DNA of 64,000 bases from Reyranella massiliensis 521 (GTDB lineage: Bacteria; Pseudomonadota; Alphaproteobacteria; Reyranellales; Reyranellaceae). Location: the NCBI GenBank assembly GCA_945860205.1, contig CAMARK010000004.1, positions 1 to 64,000 on the forward strand. Direction: 5' to 3'. The notes beneath the pieces were generated by a model. It worked only from the letters and a program-made list of their open reading frames with translations, had not been told where the DNA came from and made no database searches. The translations under genes and the position numbers were made by a program. Below are positions 44,825-53,977 of the stretch, one piece after another (position 1 is the first letter of the stretch; each line of letters begins with the position of its first letter).

Positions 44825-46558
44825 ATGATGCGGTTTTTCAGCATTCTGGCGGCCCTGGTGCTCGCCACCACCGTCGCCGCGGCCGGCCCACTCGACAATC
44901 GCGACGGTTTCTGGAGCGAATGGTCCGATGGCACGTTCGAACGTGCCGCCGTCGAAAAGAAGTTCGTGATCGTGTCGCTGCAGAGCTGGTGGTGCCCATG
45001 GTGCCACGTCATGAACCGCGACACCTGGGCCAACCCCGATGTGCGCGCCGTGCTGAAGGAGAAATTCATTCCAGTCCACGTCGACCAGGATAGCCGGCCC
45101 GACATCTCACAGCGTTACGAACGCTGGGGTTGGCCGGCAACCATAATCTTCGGATCCGATGGTACAGAGATCGTGAAGCTGCGCGGCTTCTATTCGCCGA
45201 AATTCCTCATTCCCATCCTTCAGGAGACGATCAAGGACCCCTCGCCGGTCGACTACGGCATCCCCGGCGGGCCGGAACGCGAACGCATGCTCGTGACCGG
45301 GCTCACCGACGCGCAACGTGCCGAGATCGTGACGTTCATCGACAAGGCCTACGACCACGCCAACGGCGGCTGGGGCAAGAGCAAGTTGGTGGACGGTCCG
45401 ACGCTCGCCTGGTTTCTCGACCGTGCCAAGGCTGGCGACAAAGAAGCGGAGACGCGGATTCGACGCAGCCTAACCGGCATGACCGCCATGATCGACGCCG
45501 AGGTGGGTGGCATCAGCCAGGTATCGCTGAAGCCCGACTGGTCGGCGCCGGCCCGCGAGTTCCCGATGTTCGCCCAGCAGGCAGCGCTCGGTGCCTATGC
45601 GCGCGCCTGGGCGATGTTCGGAGATGCAGCCTATCGCGACGCGGCCGATCGCCTGTTCGGCTTCTTCAGGAACACGCTGGCCGGGCCCGGCGGCGGCTTT
45701 TATGCCTCGATGGGACTGGCCGAAGGCCAGCCCGGCGTCGACAGGCGCCAGTACGCCCGGGAGACCGGTCAGGCGATCCAGGGCATTGTCGCCTACTACG
45801 ATGCTACTGGCGAAAAGACCGCAATTGTCTTGGCGATCGCCGCCGCGGAGTGGGCGTTGCGCGAGCGCAGCCTGCCGGGCGGCGGGTTTCGCCATGCCGA
45901 ACGGGACGCGAGCGGGCCCTATCTCGCCGACAATGTCGAGATGGCGGCGGCGCTGCTGGCGCTGCATCGCTCGACGGGGGAACGCAAATGGCTTGCCGCC
46001 GCGACGGCCACCGGCGGTTTCATTGCACGCACCTTCGCCGACCCCAAGACCGGCGGCTTTTTCGCATCGGCCGCGCGCGATGCCAGACATCTGCCCAAGC
46101 CGATCAAACAGCGCGAGGACAATGTCGCGGCGACGCGCTTCTTCGCGCTGCTCGCGGCCTACACCGGGCAGGCCCGCGACCGCGAGATCGCCGAGGCCGG
46201 CATGGGATATCTTGCCTCGCCGTCCGTGCTCGACGCCTTCGCGTTTCTGCCCGATGTGCTGCTGGCCGAGGAGGAACTGCGCAACGAACCTGTGCATGTC
46301 ACGATCGTCGGGCTCAGGGACGATGCGCGCAGCAGCGCCCTGTATGCCGCGGCGTTGCGCTATCCGCTGGCCTACAAACGCGCCGAATGGTGGGACAAGC
46401 GCGAAGGCCTCCTGCCCAACCACGATGTCGACTACCCGGATTTTCCGGAGGGGCCTGCGGCCTTCGCCTGCACGCGGAATTACTGTTCGCTGCCCGTCAC
46501 CGACCCTGCGGCAGTTCCCGCACAGCTCGACCGGCTCCAGCGCGCCCTCAGCCGCTGA
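44825..46558 (+). CDS. Secreted DUF255 thioredoxin-domain protein
   Basis: 577 residues from the ATG pair at 44825. Signal peptide MMRFFSILAALVLATTVAAA. A thioredoxin-like DUF255 domain (about 25-150) has the redox pair C57-P-W-C60 (SWWCPWCHVM) and GWPATIIFGSDG cis-Pro segment. The remaining 400 residues form an alpha/alpha-barrel-like region (six-hairpin glycosidase type, as in YyaL/spermatogenesis-associated 20) with repeated YARETGQAIQGIVAYYDA and NVEMAAALLALHRSTGE helices. Likely periplasmic, redox-active; substrate unknown. First of three co-directed genes (18-bp then 3-bp gaps). Confidence 0.85.
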   Translation: MMRFFSILAALVLATTVAAAGPLDNRDGFWSEWSDGTFERAAVEKKFVIVSLQSWWCPWCHVMNRDTWANPDVRAVLKEKFIPVHVDQDSRPDISQRYERWGWPATIIFGSDGTEIVKLRGFYSPKFLIPILQETIKDPSPVDYGIPGGPERERMLVTGLTDAQRAEIVTFIDKAYDHANGGWGKSKLVDGPTLAWFLDRAKAGDKEAETRIRRSLTGMTAMIDAEVGGISQVSLKPDWSAPAREFPMFAQQAALGAYARAWAMFGDAAYRDAADRLFGFFRNTLAGPGGGFYASMGLAEGQPGVDRRQYARETGQAIQGIVAYYDATGEKTAIVLAIAAAEWALRERSLPGGGFRHAERDASGPYLADNVEMAAALLALHRSTGERKWLAAATATGGFIARTFADPKTGGFFASAARDARHLPKPIKQREDNVAATRFFALLAAYTGQARDREIAEAGMGYLASPSVLDAFAFLPDVLLAEEELRNEPVHVTIVGLRDDARSSALYAAALRYPLAYKRAEWWDKREGLLPNHDVDYPDFPEGPAAFACTRNYCSLPVTDPAAVPAQLDRLQRALSR

Positions 46559-46576
46559 ATTGGGCTATAGTGGGGT

Positions 46577-47227
46577 ATGATCGAGAAGCAGGAAGTTCAG
46601 GAAATCTTTCCGACGCCGTTGTGGGTCGTCGACCTGAAGCCCGCCGCCGCCGCGGCATTGAATACCGGGCTCAAGGCCGAAATCGAGCGTCTGATCGCCC
46701 CCCGCCCCGCCATTCCGGCCGGCAGCAACTGGCAGACCCCGCAGGACCTGCACACCCGGCCGGCCTTCGCGGAGTTCGTGAAGCTGGTCGGAACGGCGGC
46801 ACGCGGCGTCGCGCGCTTCCTTCAGGTCGACCAGTATCCGATGGACATCACCGGCTGCTGGGCGAACGTCAATCCGCCGGGTGCCTATCACCCGATGCAC
46901 CATCATCCGAACAACTACCTGAGCGGCGTCTACTATGTGGCGGTCCCGGCGACGGGCTCGCAGATCCTCTTCCAGGATCCGCGCGGACAGGCCTCGATGA
47001 TCATGCCCAAGCCGCGCCAGTACACGCGTCTCACCGCCAACGGTGCCAACGCCCAGAGCAAGGAGGGCCGGCTGCTGATCTTCCCGGCTTGGCTGAAGCA
47101 CACGGTCCCGGCCAACGACGGCAAGAGCGAACGCATCAGCATCTCGTTCAACCTCATGTTCAAGAACTTCAGCGAGACCATGGCGGCGCCCCTGTGGGAT
47201 GCGACCGCGGGCAAGGAAAAGGGCTGA
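46577..47227 (+). CDS. TIGR02466 family putative 2OG-Fe(II) oxygenase
   Basis: 216 residues. Begins QEIFPTPLWVVDL as the family does. His cluster HPMHHHPNNYLSGVYYV (about 105-121), distal His175 in FPAWLKHTVPAN, and Arg186 in ERISISFNLMF form a jelly-roll iron/2-oxoglutarate site. Substrate unknown; the family is common in marine and soil alphaproteobacteria. Lies 18 bp after the DUF255 gene and 3 bp before the TTC38-like gene. Confidence 0.88.
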   Translation: MIEKQEVQEIFPTPLWVVDLKPAAAAALNTGLKAEIERLIAPRPAIPAGSNWQTPQDLHTRPAFAEFVKLVGTAARGVARFLQVDQYPMDITGCWANVNPPGAYHPMHHHPNNYLSGVYYVAVPATGSQILFQDPRGQASMIMPKPRQYTRLTANGANAQSKEGRLLIFPAWLKHTVPANDGKSERISISFNLMFKNFSETMAAPLWDATAGKEKG

Positions 47228-47230
47228 CCC

Positions 47231-48511
47231 ATGCTGCAGGATCGCTACGGCAATGACCTGACCACGACATCGTCGGCCGCGCATGCGGCCTACCTCGCGG
47301 GTGTCGACAGCCTGATGGCGGCCACGCCCGGAATGGACACCGCCTTCCAGGCCGCGGTGACCGCCGACGAGGGCTTTGCGCTCGGCCACGTCTCGCTCGC
47401 CCGCGCCAAGCAGCTCCTGGGCCGCGGCCACGAAGCCAAGGCGCCGCTCGCGCGCGCGAAGGAGCTGGCGGCGGATGCCACGCCACGCGAACAGAGCCAG
47501 ATCGCCATCTTCGAGAAGATCCTGACCGGCCAAGGCGGCGCGGCACTCGAGGCGATCCACGAGCACATGAAGAGTTGGCCGCGCGACGCCATGGCGCTGG
47601 CGCCGGCGACCAGCGTGTTCGGCCTGATCGGCTTCTCGGGCAAGGTCGGCCGCGAAGTCGACCAGCTTGCGATCCTCACACCGTTCGAGAAGCACTATGG
47701 CGACGACTGGTGGTATCGGACCCAGCTCGCCTTTGCGCAGATCGAGCTGCAGATGTTCGACGAGGGCCACCGCAACATCGAGGCCGCACTTGCCGGCTAT
47801 CCGAAAAGCGCCCATGCCGCGCACATTCGCGGCCATCTGTTCTATGAGCTCGGCGAGCGCGAGGCGGGCCTCGCCTTCCTGGCGGACTGGATGAAGGACT
47901 ATCCGCGCGACGGCCTCATGCATTGCCACAACAGCTGGCATCTCGCGTTGTGGTCGCTGGAGACCGGACGGCTCGCCGACGCCTGGCGCATCTACGACGA
48001 GGCCCTCAGCCCCAGCGCCGCGTGGGGACCGCAGATCAATGTCGCCACCGATTGCGCTGCCTTCCTCGCCCGCGCCGAGATGGCGGGCGAGCCGCGCCGG
48101 CCCGAGCGCTGGCGCGAGCTCAGCGACTACGCCACCAAGTGGTTTTCCAGATCGGGCCTGGGCTTCGTCGACATGCACACCGCGCTCGCCTACGCCATGG
48201 CGGGCGATGGCGAGGTGCTGGCAAAGTTCGCCGAAAATCCGCGCGGCGCCACGGCGGACATGCTGCCGCCGATGGCCAGCGGCTTCGCGGCCTTCGCGCG
48301 GGGCGACTGGACCCGCGCCGCGGCGGAGATCGAGCCCCTGCTGGACACGCACGAGCGCCTGGGCGGCAGCCGCGCCCAGCGCGACCTGCTCGAATATCTG
48401 GTGACGTCGGCGATGCTGCAGTCCGGCCGCACCGAGGAGGCCCGCTCCTTCATCTCAAGACGCCGCCCGCAGAACGGCAAGTGCGGCGGCTTTCCGCTGG
48501 CGGGACTCTAG
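47231..48511 (+). CDS. TTC38-like tetratricopeptide repeat protein
   Basis: 426 residues made of helical repeats; no signal peptide, so cytoplasmic. LYAPATSVFGLIGF-like (ALAPATSVFGLIGFSG), HNSWHLALWSLETGRLADAWRIYDE and SRSGLGFVDMHTALAYAMAG match the tetratricopeptide-repeat-protein-38 family, which is shared with animals and has no known biochemical role. Third gene of the 44825-48511 operon. Its stop overlaps the convergent luciferase-like gene by 4 bp (CTAG). Confidence 0.82.
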   Translation: MLQDRYGNDLTTTSSAAHAAYLAGVDSLMAATPGMDTAFQAAVTADEGFALGHVSLARAKQLLGRGHEAKAPLARAKELAADATPREQSQIAIFEKILTGQGGAALEAIHEHMKSWPRDAMALAPATSVFGLIGFSGKVGREVDQLAILTPFEKHYGDDWWYRTQLAFAQIELQMFDEGHRNIEAALAGYPKSAHAAHIRGHLFYELGEREAGLAFLADWMKDYPRDGLMHCHNSWHLALWSLETGRLADAWRIYDEALSPSAAWGPQINVATDCAAFLARAEMAGEPRRPERWRELSDYATKWFSRSGLGFVDMHTALAYAMAGDGEVLAKFAENPRGATADMLPPMASGFAAFARGDWTRAAAEIEPLLDTHERLGGSRAQRDLLEYLVTSAMLQSGRTEEARSFISRRRPQNGKCGGFPLAGL

Positions 48512-49524
48512 CCGCCGATCCCGAATGCCTCGGCGATCAGCTCGTAGGAGCGTTTGCGCTTGGCGAAGTCGAAACAGATCGTGACGACCATGATCTCGTC
48601 GACCTGGTAACGGGCGGCGTGCTCCTCCAAGCCGGCCCGCACCGTCTTGGGCGAGCCGACCAGGGAACGGCGGCGCATCGAGGCGAGGAAAGTTTCCACG
48701 CGCGGATCCTTTGCAGCCTCCAGCGCTTCCTCGACGGAGGGTATCGGGCCGGGATTGCCGGTGGTGCGCAGACGCATCGCCCAGACGTCGCGGCTCTTGG
48801 CCAGGAGATCGGCTTCCTCGTCGGTCTCGGCGCACAGGACGCCCATCGCCATCAGCGGCATCGGCTCGGCGTGAAGCGCCGACGGCCGGAAATGCGCCCG
48901 GTAGGCGCGCGTCACGCCGTCGCCGCCGTCGGGATTGATGAAGTGGGCGAAGCAGAACGGCAGGCCGAAGTGGGCCGCCAGCGCCGCGCTGTCGTCGCTC
49001 GACCCCAGCAGCCAGACATCGGGCGCGCTTTCCCCCACCGGCTGCGCCGTGACGCCACTGGCGGCGTGATCGTCTGGCAATGCGTCGCTGAGCCAGGCCA
49101 CGAGATCGCGTACCTGCAGCGGATAGTTGTCCGCGCTGCTCCAGTTGGGCTTGCCGTCGGCCAGGATGCGCATGGTGCGCTGGTCGCTGCCCGGCGCGCG
49201 GCCGACGCCGAGATCGATGCGTCCGGGGAACAGCGTCTCCAACATGCGGAAATTCTCCGCCACCTTGTAGGCGCTGTAGTGCGGCAGCATCACGCCGCCC
49301 GACCCGACCCGGATGCGCTGGGTGAGCCCAGCCACGCGCGCGATCAGCACCTCTGGCGTGGAGCCGGCCAGCGCTTCGCTCCCGTGATGCTCGGCCAGCC
49401 AGTAGCGCACATAGCCCAGGCGGTCGCAGAGCTGCGCCAGCTCGAGCGTCTCATGCACGGCGTCGGCTGGCGTGCCACCTTTACGGATCGGCGACTGGTC
49501 GAGAACGCTGAGGCGCAGCGGCAA
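48508..49524 (-). CDS. Luciferase-like (LLM) flavin-dependent oxidoreductase
   Basis: F420/FMN-dependent monooxygenase-type protein, 338 residues from TTG at 49524 (LPLRLSVLDQSPIRKG); a CTG at 49533 overlapping the accA stop is an alternative. Family signatures YWLAEHHGSEALAGSTPEV, SGGVMLPHYSAYKVAENFRML and GRIDLGVGRAPGSD belong to the TIGR03558 group of LLM proteins. Physiological substrate unknown. Follows accA by 5 bp; this link is probably only transcriptional. Confidence 0.87.
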   Translation of the reverse strand: MPLRLSVLDQSPIRKGGTPADAVHETLELAQLCDRLGYVRYWLAEHHGSEALAGSTPEVLIARVAGLTQRIRVGSGGVMLPHYSAYKVAENFRMLETLFPGRIDLGVGRAPGSDQRTMRILADGKPNWSSADNYPLQVRDLVAWLSDALPDDHAASGVTAQPVGESAPDVWLLGSSDDSAALAAHFGLPFCFAHFINPDGGDGVTRAYRAHFRPSALHAEPMPLMAMGVLCAETDEEADLLAKSRDVWAMRLRTTGNPGPIPSVEEALEAAKDPRVETFLASMRRRSLVGSPKTVRAGLEEHAARYQVDEIMVVTICFDFAKRKRSYELIAEAFGIGG

Positions 49525-49529
49525 AGGGA

Positions 49530-50483
49530 TCAGAGACCCTTCTTGCCCATGGCCAGGAACTTGTCCTGCCGGCGCCGGCGTAAGGTATCGGGATCGTATT
49601 GCGACAGATCGGTAATCGCCTCGGAGATCACCTTGCCCACGAGGTCGATGGTCTCGTCGGCGCCGCGATGGGCGCCGCCCATCGGCTCGGGGATGACCTC
49701 GTCGATCACCTCGAGCTTCTTGAGGTCGCCCGCCGTCACCTTCATCGCCTCGGCCGCGTCCTGGGCCTTGGCGCTGTCGCGCCACAGGATCGAGGCGCAG
49801 CCCTCCGGCGTGATCACCGAGTAGATGGAATTCTCCAGCATGTAGACGCGGTCGGCCGAGGCGATGGCGAGCGCACCTCCCGAGCCGCCCTCACCGATGA
49901 TCACGCTGACCAGCGGCACGCCGAGCGAGAGACACGTGTCGATGCTGCTGGCCACGGCTTCGGCCTGGCCACGGGCCTCGGCGTCGATGCCGGGATAGGC
50001 GCCGGGGGTATCGACCAGGGTCACCACCGGCATACTGAAGCGGTCGGCGAGCTTCATCAGGCGCTGCGCCTTGCGGTAACCCTCGGGCCGCGCCATGCCG
50101 AAATTGTGTTTGATGCGCGCTTCGGTGTCATCGCCCTTTTCCTGGCCGAGCACGACGATGCTGCGGCCACCCAGCCGGCCGATGCCGCCCACGATGGCGG
50201 CGTCCTCGCCGAAGGTGCGGTCGCCCGCCAGGGGCATGTAGCTGGTGAGCAGCCGGTCAATATAGCGCTGGGCGTGCGGCCGTTCGGCATGACGCGCTAC
50301 CTGGACCCGCTGCCACGGCGTCAGCTTGGCGTAGGTCGCGCGCAGCAGCTTGTCGACCTTGGACTGCAGGCGCATGACTTCCTCGGCGATGTCGACATCG
50401 CCGCTGTTGGGAAGGTGCCTGAGTTCGGAGATCTTGCTTTCGAGCTCCGCGATCGGCTTCTCGAATTCGAGATAAGTGGTCAT
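49530..50483 (-). CDS. accA: Acetyl-CoA carboxylase carboxyltransferase subunit alpha
   Basis: Part of the AccA2D2 carboxyltransferase that moves CO2 from biotin to acetyl-CoA for fatty-acid synthesis. 317 residues. MTTYLEFEKPIAELESKISELR is the typical N-terminal helix. The crotonase-type core has VTLVDTPGAYPGIDAEARGQAEA and GEGGSGGALAIASADRVYMLENSIYSVITPEG. Complete. Downstream of xerD (73-bp gap) and followed by the LLM gene. Confidence 0.97.
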   Translation of the reverse strand: MTTYLEFEKPIAELESKISELRHLPNSGDVDIAEEVMRLQSKVDKLLRATYAKLTPWQRVQVARHAERPHAQRYIDRLLTSYMPLAGDRTFGEDAAIVGGIGRLGGRSIVVLGQEKGDDTEARIKHNFGMARPEGYRKAQRLMKLADRFSMPVVTLVDTPGAYPGIDAEARGQAEAVASSIDTCLSLGVPLVSVIIGEGGSGGALAIASADRVYMLENSIYSVITPEGCASILWRDSAKAQDAAEAMKVTAGDLKKLEVIDEVIPEPMGGAHRGADETIDLVGKVISEAITDLSQYDPDTLRRRRQDKFLAMGKKGL

Positions 50484-50556
50484 TGAATTTCAGGTGTCGC
50501 CCGGCATCCGAATCCTGTCAACCGGCCGCTTCAGCCTCCGACTTCAGCCGCCAAAC

Positions 50557-51498
50557 TCAGCTGGGGGGCCTGCGCTTCCGGCGGGCCAGCGGATGGTGGT
50601 CCTCCACCAGCGCCCGCAATTTCTCCGGCACGACGTGCGTATAGATCTGGGTCGTGGCGATGTCGGCGTGGCCCAGCATGAGCTGGACGCTGCGCAGGTC
50701 GGCGCCGGCTTCCAGCAGATGGCTGGCGAAGGCATGGCGCAACACATGCGGCGATACCCGCGCCGGATCGATGCCGGCTGCCAGCGCGGCTTCCTTCAGG
50801 AGCTGGGCGAAGCGCTGCCGCGTCAGATGCCCGGTACGGCCGCGCGACGGAAAGAGATAGCGCGAGGTCTCGCCCTCGGTGAGGGCGCCGGCGCGCATAT
50901 GCAGCCACTTGGCGATCGCCACGCGCGCCGGGTCCGACAGCGGCACCTGCCGGTCCTTGTCGCCCTTGCCGCGCACCACCAGCATGGTGGGATCGCGCTC
51001 GGCCGCGGCGAGCGGCAACGCCACCAGCTCCGAGACGCGCAGCCCCGAGCCGTAGAGGATCTCGAGCAGGGTCTCCATGCGGCCGCCATCCTCGCCGCCC
51101 CTGGCCTGCGTGGCCTCGATCAGCCGGTCGACCTCGACACGCGACATCACCTTGGGCAACGGCCGCCCCAGCCGCGGCGAGTCGAGGGTGCTGGCGGGAT
51201 CGTCCTCGCGCAGCCGCTCGGCCAGGAGGAAGCGGAAGAACTGGCGCATCACCGACAGACGGCGAGCCACGGTGCCCGGCGTCATACCGAGATAGTCGAG
51301 CGCCTTCAGGTAGGCTCGCAACGCCGCGGCGTCCGCATTCACCGGCCCCTGCTTGCGGCGGCCAAGAAAGGTCAGCAGGTCGCGGAGGTCGCTGCGATAG
51401 GCGGCCTCGGTATTCTTCGAGGCGCCGCGCTCCGCCGTCAGCATTTCGATGAACGCCTCGGCCTCGCGGGCCAGCGGCGGGGCGGGCTTCCGCTTCAC
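50557..51498 (-). CDS. xerD: Site-specific tyrosine recombinase XerD
   Basis: Resolves chromosome dimers at dif with XerC and FtsK. 313 residues from GTG at 51498 (VKRKPAPPLAREAEAFIEML). All catalytic residues present: Arg154 (GSGLRVSEL), Lys178, His251/Arg254 (HVLRHAFASH), His277 (LGHADI) and Tyr286 (QIYTH). N-terminal SAM-like DNA-binding domain at 1-100. Context with accA and aroK is conserved, arguing for the chromosomal Xer rather than an integrase. 10 bp after the 540-residue unknown gene. Confidence 0.95.
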   Translation of the reverse strand: MKRKPAPPLAREAEAFIEMLTAERGASKNTEAAYRSDLRDLLTFLGRRKQGPVNADAAALRAYLKALDYLGMTPGTVARRLSVMRQFFRFLLAERLREDDPASTLDSPRLGRPLPKVMSRVEVDRLIEATQARGGEDGGRMETLLEILYGSGLRVSELVALPLAAAERDPTMLVVRGKGDKDRQVPLSDPARVAIAKWLHMRAGALTEGETSRYLFPSRGRTGHLTRQRFAQLLKEAALAAGIDPARVSPHVLRHAFASHLLEAGADLRSVQLMLGHADIATTQIYTHVVPEKLRALVEDHHPLARRKRRPPS

Positions 51499-51508
51499 GA
51501 CCCGCGCT

Positions 51509-53131
51509 TCACAGCCCGTGGGCGATCGCCGTCTCGACCGCGAACAGCCGCCCGGCGTGATCCTCGCCGACCTGGCGCAGCGCCCGCACGATGGCGCCGA
51601 CCGCGGCAGGGTGCAGCTCGACCAGTGGCGTCTCGCCGATCGCGATCGAGGCCAGCAAAGCCGTCTCCGCGCGGCGCTTCCCCGAAGCCGCGGCCTGCAG
51701 GGCCTGCATCGTGGCGGCGGACGGCGAGACCAGGCGGGCGTTGGCCGGCGGCGTCTCGGGCAACTGGGTGGAGCCCTGCGGCACGTCGATGCCGGTGGCG
51801 CGGAACAGCTCGAGCAGGAGATTGCCGCGCAATGGCGCGCGCGCTGCATCGTCCTGGCGCATCACCTCGTACCAGCGGTTGACCTCCTCGGGTGGCAGCC
51901 GCTTGGGATCATCGACGCCGGCGATGGCAACCAGCGGCATCAGCCGGTCGAGCGCATTGGTGGCCCGGGCATTGTCGCGGGCGGCGCCGAGCGCAAGCGT
52001 CGTCCACGCCTTGGTCTGCTGCTTGTCGCCCAGCAGCAGGAAGCCGCGCATCGCTTCCTGGGCGATGTTGGCGAACTGCGGTTGCGCGGGAATATTGAGC
52101 AGCCCAATGGCACTGGCGCGCGCGATGGTGGGAAACAGCGAACTGCCGCGCGCCTCGCCATAGACGGCAATGATGGAGTTCACGACTTCCTGCGAGTTGG
52201 CAGCGCGGCGTGCGTCGTAGACCAGCTTGGCGCGACGGGCCATCGCTGGCGGCAGCACAACGCGGTCGCGCAGGGCCTCGATGTAGAGATCGCCCAGCTT
52301 CGTCGCCTCGATGATCGCCAGCGCCTCGCCACGCTCGGCGATGTCGAGGCGCATCGGCATCGGCAGGGTACGATGGGCGACCAGCGAGCGCATAAGCGGC
52401 GGCTGCGTCGTGCGGAGCGACGCGGCCGGCGGCTGCACGTAGGCGAGATCGAGCATGACCATCGCCGGACCATCGAGCTGAGTAGGAGGCGCCGCCGACG
52501 GCGGCAGGCCGCCGGCCGCGACCTCGACCAGCTTGGCCAGCAAAGGATCGTTGCCGCGCAACGCCGCGGCCGCGGCCATCGCCCCGGCATTGTCGCCGGC
52601 CACCACCATGCAGGCGACGTCGGCCCGGCGCTTGAACGGCTCGACCAGCGGGTGGGCGCGCGCGATCGCGCAGGCGCCTTCCTTTTCTCCGGCCATCATC
52701 AGGGAATCGACCACGACGGCGGCGATCGACGGATCGGCGTAGCCGCCGGCCGACCGCACCATCTCGTTCAGGCTCTCGGCCTCGCCCATCGCGGCCAGCC
52801 GATCGACCTTGCGGGCGAACAGGGTGGGCGGCGGGCTGCCGTCGGTCGCGGGGGGCGTGAGCTGGCTCACCAGCACCTTGAACTGCACATCGCGCAGCGC
52901 ACGGCTGCGCGGGGCGGCCGGCAGCGCCGAGACCAGGCGCTTCGCCGTGGCGAGCGAGGTGCCGGACCAGGCGTCGGGCGGCATGCCGCCGGTGCTGACC
53001 GAGAGAAAGCCCGTCGGGCGGCCGTCGAAATTGGGCGTTTGCGCCCAGGCCGCCACGGCGATCGAGACGAGGGCGACGGAGGCCAGACCGATCGCGACGG
53101 CGGACAGGAGGCTAGCGCGCAAAGCGTTCAT
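51509..53131 (-). CDS. Secreted or membrane-anchored helical protein, unknown function
   Basis: 540 residues. N-terminal hydrophobic segment (ALRASLLSAVAIGLASVALVSIAVAA) with a possible cleavage after AWA, so periplasmic. The rest is Ala-rich helical and looks like degenerate repeats of a scaffold (ALRDRVVLPPAMARRAKLV, LPPEEVNRWYEVMRQDDAAR). No known domain. It overlaps the 59-residue gene upstream by 20 bp and precedes xerD by 10 bp. I recall a hypothetical at this place between aroK and xerD in related genomes. Function may relate to envelope or division, but this is a guess. Confidence 0.75.
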   Translation of the reverse strand: MNALRASLLSAVAIGLASVALVSIAVAAWAQTPNFDGRPTGFLSVSTGGMPPDAWSGTSLATAKRLVSALPAAPRSRALRDVQFKVLVSQLTPPATDGSPPPTLFARKVDRLAAMGEAESLNEMVRSAGGYADPSIAAVVVDSLMMAGEKEGACAIARAHPLVEPFKRRADVACMVVAGDNAGAMAAAAALRGNDPLLAKLVEVAAGGLPPSAAPPTQLDGPAMVMLDLAYVQPPAASLRTTQPPLMRSLVAHRTLPMPMRLDIAERGEALAIIEATKLGDLYIEALRDRVVLPPAMARRAKLVYDARRAANSQEVVNSIIAVYGEARGSSLFPTIARASAIGLLNIPAQPQFANIAQEAMRGFLLLGDKQQTKAWTTLALGAARDNARATNALDRLMPLVAIAGVDDPKRLPPEEVNRWYEVMRQDDAARAPLRGNLLLELFRATGIDVPQGSTQLPETPPANARLVSPSAATMQALQAAASGKRRAETALLASIAIGETPLVELHPAAVGAIVRALRQVGEDHAGRLFAVETAIAHGL

Positions 53132-53291
53132 TGGAGACAGGCACCTCGAAATGCCGCAACGGCGGGCGGGGCTCGATGACGGCCAGCGCCACCAATCCGG
53201 CGATCAGCAGGCCGACAACGACGACCGCCACCACGGGGCCAAGCCTCAGGGTGGGGACGCGAAAATGGTTTCGAGAGCGGAACAGGGGCAC
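53112..53291 (-). CDS. 59-residue single-pass membrane protein
   Basis: Small gene starting at GTG 53291 and ending TAG at 53114-53112. The protein begins VPLFRSRNHFRVPTLRLG, has one strongly hydrophobic segment (about 19-38, PVVAVVVVGLLIAGLVALAV) and a basic/aromatic tail (RPPLRHFEVPVSNERFAR). Positive-inside charge distribution suggests N-terminus in the cytoplasm. Its last 20 bases overlap the start of the 540-residue gene, so translation is coupled. No family recognised; coding support comes from composition and overlap. Confidence 0.6.
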   Translation of the reverse strand: MPLFRSRNHFRVPTLRLGPVVAVVVVGLLIAGLVALAVIEPRPPLRHFEVPVSNERFAR

Positions 53292-53401
53292 GGCGCGGGC
53301 AAACTACCCGGCCGCCGGAGAAGGGGCAATCGCCGCGCACCCCAGGCCCAGTCGCTTGAAACCACGGGCGGAATGGGCGACATGCATGCTTGTAGTTCGC
53401 T

Positions 53402-53977
53402 ATGGACGCCTCTCCCCCCTTCTCCTTGCCGCGCACCGTCGCCCTCGTGGGCCTGATGGGCGCAGGCAAGAGTGCGATTGGCAGGCGCCTGGCCCAGCGC
53501 CTCGGCTTGGCGTTCGTCGATGCCGACGACGAAATCGAGCAGGCTGCTGGCTGTTCAATCGCCGAGTTCTTCGAAAAGTACGGGGAGGCCGAGTTCCGCG
53601 CCGGCGAGCGCCGCGTCATCGCCCGTCTGCTCGACGAGCCGCCGCACGTGCTATCGACCGGTGGCGGTGCCTATATAGACGCCGAAACACGCGCACTGAT
53701 GCGCACCAAGGCCATCACGGTCTGGCTCCGCGCCGAGCTCGACGTGCTATTCGACCGCGTGAAGAAGCGCGCTCACCGCCCGCTGTTGCGCCAGGGCGAT
53801 CCGAGAGAGATTCTCGACCGGCTAATGCAGCAGCGTCACCCGATCTATGCCGAGGCCGATCTAACGGTCGAATCGACAGCGCAACCAGCCGACCGGACCA
53901 CCGAACAGGTTCTAGAGGCTTTGCGACAGTACTTGGCGACCAGAAATTACCCAGGTTGGCAGGACTCGACAGCATGA
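53402..53977 (+). CDS. aroK: Shikimate kinase
   Basis: Phosphorylates shikimate at O3 in aromatic amino-acid synthesis. 191 residues. P-loop GLMGAGKS (Lys23), shikimate-binding FVDADDEIEQAAG and FFEKYGEAEFRAGERR, then STGGGAYID and the lid region RPLL. Stop overlaps aroB start by ATGA, so the two are translationally coupled. Divergent from the 59-residue membrane-protein gene (110-bp gap). Confidence 0.96.
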   Translation: MDASPPFSLPRTVALVGLMGAGKSAIGRRLAQRLGLAFVDADDEIEQAAGCSIAEFFEKYGEAEFRAGERRVIARLLDEPPHVLSTGGGAYIDAETRALMRTKAITVWLRAELDVLFDRVKKRAHRPLLRQGDPREILDRLMQQRHPIYAEADLTVESTAQPADRTTEQVLEALRQYLATRNYPGWQDSTA

